Source: Paracoccaceae bacterium (lineage in GTDB: Bacteria > Pseudomonadota > Alphaproteobacteria > Rhodobacterales > Rhodobacteraceae). Taken from it: a stretch of DNA of 5,854 bases. This document shows, in pieces, positions 1 to 5,048 of the stretch (within the stretch, counting starts at the first letter, position 1; every line of letters starts with the position of its first letter). The translations under genes and the position numbers were made by a program. The DNA lies in contig NVUP01000012.1 in NCBI GenBank assembly GCA_002401945.1, positions 97,039-102,892 of the forward strand, given 5' to 3'. A model generated the notes under the pieces. It was not told where the DNA came from and did not search any database. It saw only the letters and a program-made list of their open reading frames with translations.

Positions 1-407
1 AACTGGCGACCGGGTTGCAGATATCGGTGCCACAGCTGTTTACGCCACCGCAGCGGGATCAGGTGAACGGGCGTTTGGCCGTCACCAAGACCGGTGAGGG
101 GGCAGCCCATGCCACCTCCACGTACGAGCACGAACTGTTGGCTGACAGCCTGTCACGTAAACAAATGCTGCCGTATCGCGCCCGGGTGCGGGCCCGCTCG
201 ATGGACGAATTTGATGGCTGGGTGCGCCATGATGGCGAAGAATTTCTGTATGTGCTCACCGGTGTGGTGCAGCTCTATACCGAGTTCTACGAGCCGATTG
301 AAATGCGGCGCGGTGACAGCGCCTATTACGATGCGGCGATGGGCCATAACGTTATTTCGTCAAGCGACGAGGATGCAATGATCCTTTGGGTCACCTCACT
401 GGCTTGA
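1..407 (+). CDS. XRE-family transcriptional regulator with C-terminal cupin domain (5'-truncated by window edge)
   Basis: This is the C-terminal part of a one-component regulator: an N-terminal Cro/C1-type helix-turn-helix (mostly outside the window) joined to a small-molecule-sensing cupin barrel. The frame is already open at base 3 and reads L-A-T-G-L-Q-I-S-V-P-Q-L-F, the usual end of an XRE DNA-binding domain. The TTG at 15 is therefore an internal Leu codon, not the start. After a variable linker the cupin starts near base 165. Its first motif is HDGEEFLYVLTG (His codon at 228, Glu codons at 237 and 240), and its second is the GDS..Y.....GH region near bases 310-350. It ends in the typical LWV strand with TGA at 405-407. 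The ligand and target genes cannot be told from the sequence. It converges on the small gene at 432-653. Family call is firm, specific role unknown. Confidence 0.85.
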   Translation, partial: LATGLQISVPQLFTPPQRDQVNGRLAVTKTGEGAAHATSTYEHELLADSLSRKQMLPYRARVRARSMDEFDGWVRHDGEEFLYVLTGVVQLYTEFYEPIEMRRGDSAYYDAAMGHNVISSSDEDAMILWVTSLA

Positions 408-431
408 GATTAGGGCGCTGGCACCTGACGT

Positions 432-653
432 TCAGTCTTCGACTTCGCGTAGCAGGCCTTCGACATAAAAGAAGTCTTCCACCTCTTCCTGGGCTTCCCT
501 CAGTGTTAGCTGATGGGTTTGAGCAAGATGGGCGACAAAAGCTTCGCGGTCATGTAGCAGAGACGGTACCAGCTTGGGATGAAGGTACGGAAACCGGTTT
601 TGCATACGCGGCAGGCTTGTGACCCAGACATCGGTTGAGCGTAAAACGGTCAT
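432..653 (-). CDS. Small conserved-looking hypothetical protein, 73 aa
   Basis: I do not recognise a named family. The start is set at ATG 653-651 because a strong Shine-Dalgarno (GGGAGGA, 666-660) sits six bases before it. The in-frame GTG at 668 would put that site inside the gene. The product begins MTVLRSTDVWVTSLPRM and is soluble, with no signal peptide or membrane segment. Its C-terminal half (HLAQTHQLTLREAQEEVEDFF, then YVEGLLREVED) looks like two amphipathic acidic helices. It faintly recalls the end of CsbD-like stress proteins (R.EAE..VDDFF), but this is too weak for an assignment. The gene lies 63 bases beyond the ars terminator, so it is probably transcribed separately. It ends 24 bases from the stop of the convergent cupin regulator. 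The strong ribosome binding site and the protein-like composition support a real gene. Confidence 0.7.
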   Translation of the reverse strand: MTVLRSTDVWVTSLPRMQNRFPYLHPKLVPSLLHDREAFVAHLAQTHQLTLREAQEEVEDFFYVEGLLREVED

Positions 654-659
654 ATCCAG

Positions 660-666
660 TCCTCCC
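660..666 (-). promoter_or_regulatory. Strong ribosome binding site of the 73-aa gene
   Basis: GGGAGGA on the minus strand ends six bases before the ATG at 653-651. It decides the start of this small gene against the upstream GTG at 668, which overlaps it. Confidence 0.75.
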
Positions 667-716
667 ACCGGGCAGCAGCGGTTTTTTCGTCAGTTTAGTG
701 TAACCAAATATAGCAC

Positions 717-750
717 AAAAAGATACCGCCGCCAGTTTGGCAGCGGTATC
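717..750 (-). terminator. Rho-independent terminator of the ars operon
   Basis: On the minus strand GATACCGC (750-743) pairs perfectly with GCGGTATC (729-722). A C/A mismatch and an inner 4-bp GCCA/TGGC stem with a 3-base loop follow. The outer stem runs straight into TTTTT (721-717). It begins 28 bases after the aqpS stop codon and separates the ars operon from the 73-aa gene. Confidence 0.88.
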
Positions 751-778
751 AGAATAGAGTGGAAGTGGTCGCGCGGGG

Positions 779-1435
779 TCAGTCGCGGGTGAAAAGCCGG
801 GTCAACACCACATGGGCGATGCCAACGGCGACAATCTGCATGACAATGAACATGGCGATATGACCGGGGTAAATGCCGGCAAAAGTATCGGTGAAGCCGC
901 GGGCGATGGTCACAGCCGGGTTGGCAAAACTGGTCGACGAAGTATACCAGTAGGCGCCGGTGATATAGAGGCCGACCAGGGCTGGCACCGCCTCGGGGCG
1001 CGACTTCAGCCCGCCGAAGATCACAAACAACAGCCCAAAGGTGGCGATGATCTCGGAGACCCACTGCGCCGGTCCCGTACGGTGCATGGTGCTGGAGCTC
1101 TGTAATAATTCCATGTCAAACATCGCATGACAGGCCCAGACACCCAAGATGCCGCCAATCACCTGAACCAGAATATAAGGGGCGACTGCGCTCCAAGGAT
1201 GGTCGCCACGCAGGGCAAAGGCCAGGGTGACGGCGGGATTGAAGTGTGCGCCAGAAATAGGGCCAAGGGTGGTGATGATCACATAGAGCATACAGCCGGT
1301 GGCAATGGCATTGGCCAAAAGGGCCAGGGCGATGGCCTCGCCTGCCAAATTCTGCGCCATGATGCCGGATCCCACGACACCAATCAGCAGGAATGCAGTG
1401 CCCAGCCCCTCGGCCAGTAGTTTCTGCGTGGTCAT
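779..1435 (-). CDS. aqpS: MIP-family channel, AqpS-like aquaglyceroporin of the arsenic operon
   Basis: This 218-residue inner-membrane major intrinsic protein is predicted to pass small neutral solutes; in this setting, trivalent arsenic as As(OH)3. The length and hydrophobic pattern fit six transmembrane helices plus two re-entrant half-helices. Both NPA signatures are present: GAHFNPAVT (Asn66-Ala68) and TSFANPAVT (Asn172-Ala174). The residue after the second NPA is Val175, where most aquaporins have the selectivity-filter Arg. The ATG overlaps the stop of the upstream arsC (ATGA), and GGAG lies seven bases ahead of it, so translation is probably coupled. It is the last gene before the operon terminator. 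Family knowledge: in Sinorhizobium meliloti, AqpS in an ars operon replaces an arsenite pump and lets internally generated arsenite flow out. The same role here is inferred from context. Confidence 0.92.
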   Translation of the reverse strand: MTTQKLLAEGLGTAFLLIGVVGSGIMAQNLAGEAIALALLANAIATGCMLYVIITTLGPISGAHFNPAVTLAFALRGDHPWSAVAPYILVQVIGGILGVWACHAMFDMELLQSSSTMHRTGPAQWVSEIIATFGLLFVIFGGLKSRPEAVPALVGLYITGAYWYTSSTSFANPAVTIARGFTDTFAGIYPGHIAMFIVMQIVAVGIAHVVLTRLFTRD

Positions 1436-1908
1436 GTCAGATCTCCGATGCGGGTTAGCTGAGTTTTCAGCTCATCTTGGCTGAACGTTTCAAATGGCAG
1501 GTCCAGCAGAGCAGTCGCGCGTGTTTTCAGGAGGCCGTAGGCTGTTCGAAATGCCTGATCCCAATCGGGTTCGGCTACCGCTGCCGGGTCCTCCACCCCC
1601 CAATGTGCTCGCACTGGGGCGCCAGGCCAGATGGGGCAGGTCTCAGCAGCAGCTGATCCGCAGACGGTGATGACTATATCCATCTGTGGGGCGCCCGGGG
1701 CGGCAAATTCATCCCAGCTTTTGGAGCGGGCAATTGAGGTGTCGTGGCCGAGTTTGGCCATAAGCTTCAGGGATTGTGGATGCACCTGTCCGGCGGGGTC
1801 AGACCCTGCGGAATAGGCGTGTAAGCGACCAGCACCGAGGCTGTTGATCAGGGTTTCCAAAAGGATGGAACGGGCTGAATTGCCAGTGCAGAGCACAAGA
1901 ATGTTCAT
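1432..1908 (-). CDS. arsC: Stand-alone arsenate reductase ArsC, low-molecular-weight phosphatase fold
   Basis: This 158-residue cytosolic enzyme reduces arsenate to arsenite using a low-molecular-weight protein-tyrosine-phosphatase fold. The anion-binding P-loop is CTGNSARS (Cys7 nucleophile, Arg13). A second pair of cysteines for the disulfide cascade lies in VCGSAAAETCP (Cys83 and Cys91), and the general acid is Asp107 in the VEDP loop. Three redox cysteines in this arrangement fit the thioredoxin-coupled type rather than the glutaredoxin/ArsC type of the E. coli plasmid. Length is normal for the family. Its ATG overlaps the stop of the ArsR-ArsC fusion gene (ATGA) and its own Shine-Dalgarno is weak, so coupling to upstream translation is likely. 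It is clearly related along its whole length to the reductase domain of the fusion protein, so the operon encodes two ArsC units. Confidence 0.93.
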   Translation of the reverse strand: MNILVLCTGNSARSILLETLINSLGAGRLHAYSAGSDPAGQVHPQSLKLMAKLGHDTSIARSKSWDEFAAPGAPQMDIVITVCGSAAAETCPIWPGAPVRAHWGVEDPAAVAEPDWDQAFRTAYGLLKTRATALLDLPFETFSQDELKTQLTRIGDLT

Positions 1909-2750
1909 GTGATTGGCTTTCTCAGGGGTTTTTCGGAGGTGTTTTTCTGGCCAAGGTCATCAAGGTGATGCTGCAGTGACGGGGGATCTAACCTGTCAAA
2001 AGGCAGGGCGGTGAAACTCTCTATGCGGTTTTTTAATATGTCGTAGGTTTGTTCGATCGCGCGGGGAATGTTGCCAATGGCCAACAGGGGGTCACTCAGC
2101 CCCCAATGCGCCTTCATCGGATGGCCTGGCCACGTGGGGCATTCTTCGTTTGCGGCCTGGTCGCAGACGGTAAAGGCGATATCCATTGTTGGCGCGTCTG
2201 GGGCGGTGAATACATCCAGTGGTTTTGAGGCCAAGCTGTCAACGCTGTGGCCGTTGCGTGTCAGCAAGGCCAGAACCTCGGAGTGGGGCGCACCTGACGG
2301 GGTGGTGCCAGCAGAAAATGCCTGGAATTTTCCACCGCCGATGGAGGTTAACAGGGTTTCGGCAAGGATGGAGCGGGCGGAGTTTCCGCTGCATAAGAAC
2401 AATACGTTCAAGGGCCGTTCGATGGATGGAATGGTGAATTGGGATGTTGGTCGCAGACATATGTCCGGTCGGTTCTGGCAGCAACCGCTCAACAACCCGT
2501 CAAACAACCCGCGCAGCATTGGGACATTGGCACTATAGCGCAATGTCGTGCCGGTGCGTGTCTGCGCAATCAGCCCGACCTGTTTTAGACGAGACAGATA
2601 GCTGGAGGCGGTATTGGCCTTAAGCTCCAGAGCCGTGGAGATTTCCCCGGCTGGCACGCCATCCGGATAGCGCCGCATCAGTAATCGAAACATGGCGAGC
2701 CGCTTTGGATGGGCCAAGGCGGCCAGCTGGTTGGTGATCTTTATTTCCAT
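1905..2750 (-). CDS. arsR-arsC: ArsR-ArsC fusion: arsenic-responsive repressor joined to arsenate reductase domain
   Basis: This is a two-domain protein of 281 residues from the chosen ATG. Residues about 5-98 are an ArsR/SmtB winged helix: LAALAHPKRLAMFRLL near the start, a recognition-helix region around 43-58 and a wing near 64-73. It is followed by a candidate As(III) site, SGCCQNRPDIC (Cys90, Cys91, Cys98), like the C-terminal three-cysteine sites of some proteobacterial ArsR proteins. After a linker of about 15 residues, residues 114-281 form an LMW-phosphatase ArsC: P-loop CSGNSARS (Cys120, Arg126), redox cysteines Cys196 and Cys204, and Asp220 in the LSDP loop. All key residues are present, so both domains look functional. 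Start choice: the in-frame TTG at 2786 overlaps the likely promoter and would add 12 residues. ATG 2750 fits the usual ArsR N-terminus but has no Shine-Dalgarno, suggesting a leaderless message. It heads the ars operon and probably represses it. Confidence 0.92.
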   Translation of the reverse strand: MEIKITNQLAALAHPKRLAMFRLLMRRYPDGVPAGEISTALELKANTASSYLSRLKQVGLIAQTRTGTTLRYSANVPMLRGLFDGLLSGCCQNRPDICLRPTSQFTIPSIERPLNVLFLCSGNSARSILAETLLTSIGGGKFQAFSAGTTPSGAPHSEVLALLTRNGHSVDSLASKPLDVFTAPDAPTMDIAFTVCDQAANEECPTWPGHPMKAHWGLSDPLLAIGNIPRAIEQTYDILKNRIESFTALPFDRLDPPSLQHHLDDLGQKNTSEKPLRKPIT

Positions 2751-2770
2751 ATTTCGGGAAATACGGAAAT
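2743..2770 (-). promoter_or_regulatory. Candidate ArsR operator, 28-bp imperfect palindrome
   Basis: On the + strand the left half is ATTTCCATATTTCG and the right half is GGAAATACGGAAAT. The reverse complement of the right half matches the left at 12 of 14 positions. The size and AT-rich inverted symmetry fit winged-helix ArsR/SmtB sites. It covers the predicted -10 element and the ATG of the fusion gene, so a bound dimer would block the operon. Binding by this ArsR is inferred. Confidence 0.7.
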
Positions 2771-2786
2771 AGAGATTATCAGTCAA
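2758..2786 (-). promoter_or_regulatory. Likely sigma-70 promoter of the ars operon
   Basis: On the minus strand TTGACT (2786-2781) is followed by 17 bases and TATTTC (2763-2758). The expected start of transcription falls at or next to the A of ATG 2750-2748, which would give a leaderless transcript and explains the missing Shine-Dalgarno. The -10 lies inside the palindrome. A weaker alternative is TTGTTC, 16 bases, TAATCT (-10 at 2778-2773), starting about 15 bases earlier. Confidence 0.55.
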
Positions 2787-2807
2787 CCCAATTTGAACAA
2801 TGTTGCG

Positions 2808-4625
2808 TCAATTGGGCTGATACCACCAGACCGTGGGCATGAACTGAAGGCGGTCGCCATAAATCGGCAGAGCCTCCGGAAAGTGAAGTTCCTTTGCGTG
2901 GGCGATGCGACCCTTATCAAACTGCCAAATGGGGATCACATAACGGCCCGTGGTCAGGACCCTGTCCAGCGCCCGCACTGCTGAAATGAAATGCTCGGCA
3001 CTGAGCGCATTGAGCATGGCTGGGATCAGCGCCTCAACAGCCGGGCTATCTATCCCCATCAGATTGCGGGTACCGGATTGGGTCACTCCGTCACGGCCCC
3101 AATACAGATATTGTTCATTGCCGGGACTAAGCGACAGATCGCGGCGATAACGTGTCATGTCAAAATCATACTCATTCTGACGGGCGACATATTGGGCGTT
3201 ATCAACTATTTCAGTGGTGACTGTGATGCCAAGACGTTCCAGCGCGCGGGCATATATTTGAACAACGGTTTTCATCTCCCCGTCGCCCTGGCGCAAGAGG
3301 ACCGAAAATTCGAAGGCTTGGCCTTTTGAGTTTTGCAAAAAACCGTCCTGCACTGTCCATCCCGCCTCGATCAGCAGTTTGGTTGCCTTGCGCAGGTTCT
3401 TGCGGTTGCGTTCGGTGCCATCGCTGACTGGCAAGGTGTAGCCCTCCAGCGCACCGGGAAGCAGGGTGTCGGCATAGGGCTCCAACAACGATCTTACCCG
3501 CCCCTCAGCCGGGCCGACGCGCATACCCAGGGCTGAATTGGAATAATAAGAGGTGATGCGGGGCTGGGTGCCACCGGTCACCGTGCCGTTGATGTATTCG
3601 AAATTGAAGGCGTAGATCAGCGCGTCACGCACGCGCCAGTCGGCAAACAACGGATTACGGGTGTTCATTGCCAGCCCGGTAATGCCCGATGGCCGTTGAT
3701 GAGGAATCTCTGACTTCACCACATCACCACGTTGCACTGACGGGAAATTATAGTTTTTGTCCCATTTACCAGCATTGAATTCGCGCACTGCGGTCAGCTC
3801 TCCGACTTTGAAGGCCTCGAACAACACGGTTGCATCGCCAAAAAACTCGATCCGCATCTCGTCAAAATTTTGTGTGCCCCGCCGGAACGGCAGATCCTTG
3901 CCCCAATAGTCTGGGTTACGCTGAAAGCTGACGTAGCGACCAGGATCAGAGGAGTCGATCACATAGGCACCGGTGCCGATTGGCGCTTCGGAGGGGCCAC
4001 TGTTGGCAAAATCCTTGCCCTCCCACTGTGCCTTTTTCAGAATTGGCCGCAGTCCGGCCAGCAAGGCCAGTTCACGATCCTCGGTGTTGAAGGTGATGCG
4101 GACCTTGTGCGGCCCGGTCTGAGTGATGCTGTCAATTTTTGACCAGAACCCGTGATAGCGGGGGTGGCCGACAGTGCCCAGGGTTTCATAGGACCAGATC
4201 ACATCGTCGATGGTGACGGGGGACCCATCCGAAAAACGAGCCTCGGGGCGCAGGGTGAATTCGACCCAAGAGCGGTCCTCAGGGGTCTCGATTGATTCGG
4301 CCAGCAACCCATAGAGGGTAAATGGCTCATCCCAAGATCGGCCCATCAGGCTTTCATATCCCCAGAACCGAAGTTGCCAGGGGGACGTGCCCTTTAGCAC
4401 AAAAGGATTAAGCGTATCAAAGCCTCCGGTATTGCCAAATACCACGCGCCCGCCCTTGGGGGCATCGGGGTTTGCATAGGGGAGTGACACAAAATCTGGT
4501 GGTAAAGCGGGTTGCCCATACATAGCGATGCCATGGGCTGATTCTGCAGCTGCAGTGTTAACACTTAGAAGCAAGGTGATACTTGCCAAAGTTGAGGTGA
4601 TTTTTGAGAAATAGTCTGATCGCAT
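2808..4625 (-). CDS. YejA-like periplasmic substrate-binding protein of an ABC transporter (SBP family 5)
   Basis: This is a 605-residue exported binding protein of the oligopeptide/SBP_bac_5 family. A Sec signal peptide is clear: a basic start, a hydrophobic stretch about residues 9-22 and an AAA cleavage site before Glu28. The mature protein opens with YANPDAPKGGRVVFGNTGGF and LNPFVLKG, closely like E. coli YejA, the binding protein of the YejABEF importer for peptides such as microcin C. The family motif LRPEARFSDGSPVTIDDV lies near residues 128-145, and the protein ends with IYGDRL...WWYQPN, again as in YejA. Length also matches. AGGA 11 bases before the ATG is a modest ribosome site. No permease or ATPase gene adjoins it: downstream, 57 bases away, is the ars operon; upstream is intergenic DNA. 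The true ligand is unknown; a peptide is the family-based guess. Confidence 0.88.
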   Translation of the reverse strand: MRSDYFSKITSTLASITLLLSVNTAAAESAHGIAMYGQPALPPDFVSLPYANPDAPKGGRVVFGNTGGFDTLNPFVLKGTSPWQLRFWGYESLMGRSWDEPFTLYGLLAESIETPEDRSWVEFTLRPEARFSDGSPVTIDDVIWSYETLGTVGHPRYHGFWSKIDSITQTGPHKVRITFNTEDRELALLAGLRPILKKAQWEGKDFANSGPSEAPIGTGAYVIDSSDPGRYVSFQRNPDYWGKDLPFRRGTQNFDEMRIEFFGDATVLFEAFKVGELTAVREFNAGKWDKNYNFPSVQRGDVVKSEIPHQRPSGITGLAMNTRNPLFADWRVRDALIYAFNFEYINGTVTGGTQPRITSYYSNSALGMRVGPAEGRVRSLLEPYADTLLPGALEGYTLPVSDGTERNRKNLRKATKLLIEAGWTVQDGFLQNSKGQAFEFSVLLRQGDGEMKTVVQIYARALERLGITVTTEIVDNAQYVARQNEYDFDMTRYRRDLSLSPGNEQYLYWGRDGVTQSGTRNLMGIDSPAVEALIPAMLNALSAEHFISAVRALDRVLTTGRYVIPIWQFDKGRIAHAKELHFPEALPIYGDRLQFMPTVWWYQPN

Positions 4626-4705
4626 TTTGGCAACAATCCTGCTTGGCCCATATTTACTTGAGTTTTCAAGCTACCCTTGCTTTTGGGTCTTTTCAAACTT
4701 TTAGC

Positions 4706-4734
4706 TTGGAAAAAGTCAGATTATTGAGTATAAC
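4706..4734 (+). promoter_or_regulatory. Sigma-70-like promoter of the predicted small RNA
   Basis: TTGGAA (4706-4711), a spacer of exactly 17 bases and TATAAC (4729-4734) match the consensus at 4 and 5 of 6 positions. Transcription would start near 4741. It points away from the binding-protein gene and toward an intrinsic terminator only about 50 bases further on. Confidence 0.6.
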
Positions 4735-4740
4735 AGGGTC

Positions 4741-4816
4741 ACTGCTCGATAGGTTTCTTGCCTGTATGAAACCTGCCTCAATAACTTGACGCCCGCTTCG
4801 TGCGGGCGTTTTTTTT
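4741..4816 (+). ncRNA. Predicted small RNA of about 76 nt, unrecognised family
   Basis: The call rests on a promoter, structure and terminator in a gene-free stretch. Transcription from the promoter at 4706-4734 would begin near 4741. The RNA would fold a first hairpin AGGTTTC (4751-4757) with GAAACCT (4768-4774), perfect over 7 bp with a 10-base loop TTGCCTGTAT. A single-stranded linker of about 14 bases follows, and then the terminator hairpin with a U-rich tail, as in Hfq-type regulators. The motif CCTG occurs in both the loop and the linker and could pair with purine-rich ribosome sites. The C-rich motif of the Rhodobacter CcsR RNAs is absent. A seven-codon frame (MKPASIT, ATG 4766) ends at the base of the terminator but has poor initiation signals. 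Alternatives: a terminated leader of bdhA, or the relic of a lost gene's end. Confidence 0.5.
4789..4816 (+). terminator. Strong intrinsic terminator with no upstream protein gene
   Basis: ACGCCCGC (4789-4796) pairs perfectly with GCGGGCGT (4802-4809) across the loop TTCGT. Eight T residues (4809-4816) follow. The T run defines + strand direction; on the minus strand no T run follows the stem. The only + strand unit it can end is the predicted small RNA. Confidence 0.9.
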
Positions 4817-5048
4817 GTTCGAGCCGGTTAATCTTTGGCGTTAAGAGTCGTGTGTATGTGCGTCAAACGCGCAGAAACCACAACCCATCAGAACCATATG
4901 GTGAAGGACATTCATAAGTTGAGTGGCCCTGACGGCCCAGCGTGAAACAACAAAATCAGCGTTGATATAGAACGGGCGTTTTCTTTGCAGTAGCAGCATG
5001 GCACAATGTTCCCAAATCTAAACGACGTCAAATGAAGGGAAGAAGCCA

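Larger units (their letters stand above)
4626..5048. other. Intergenic region between the divergent binding-protein gene and bdhA
   Basis: No credible protein gene was found in these 423 bases. The left part holds the 5' side of the binding-protein gene, including a short inverted repeat CTTGA-GTTT-TCAAG (4657-4670), and then the predicted small-RNA gene at 4706-4816. Bases 4817-5034 must hold the bdhA promoter, but no convincing -35/-10 pair is visible there; a 10-bp palindrome ACCATATGGT (4893-4902) is the only symmetric element. The bdhA Shine-Dalgarno AAGGGA is at 5035-5040. Confidence 0.7.

Noticed and set aside
15..407. TTG at base 15 as the start of a free-standing cupin protein
   Set aside because: The frame is open upstream to the window edge and encodes the typical end of an XRE helix-turn-helix, so the gene begins outside the window.
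2068..2538. A + strand open frame of 156 codons opposite the ArsR-ArsC gene
   Set aside because: The opposite strand has unambiguous ArsR and ArsC motifs; this frame shows no domain and is a shadow of that coding bias.
2787..2816. Inverted repeat considered as a terminator between the binding-protein gene and ars
   Set aside because: Seven AT-containing pairs, a 16-base loop and no T run make it a poor intrinsic terminator.
4657..4670. Inverted repeat CTTGA-GTTT-TCAAG upstream of the binding-protein gene
   Set aside because: Arms are only 5 bp and AT-rich, with no clear promoter beside it. It could be an operator but cannot be supported alone.
4604..4789. A + strand open frame of 61 codons crossing the start of the binding-protein gene
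   Set aside because: It overlaps the real gene's 5' end and the predicted promoter, has no ribosome site and an unprotein-like composition. Only its last seven codons (MKPASIT) lie in the predicted RNA, and they lack a good initiation signal.
4893..4902. Perfect 10-bp palindrome ACCATATGGT
   Set aside because: Short, not extended on either side and not placed relative to a recognisable promoter; expected by chance at this scale.
4999..5014. Sigma-54-like element TGGCAC upstream of bdhA
   Set aside because: The -24 part is good, but the -12 position reads CC instead of the required GC, so it is probably chance.
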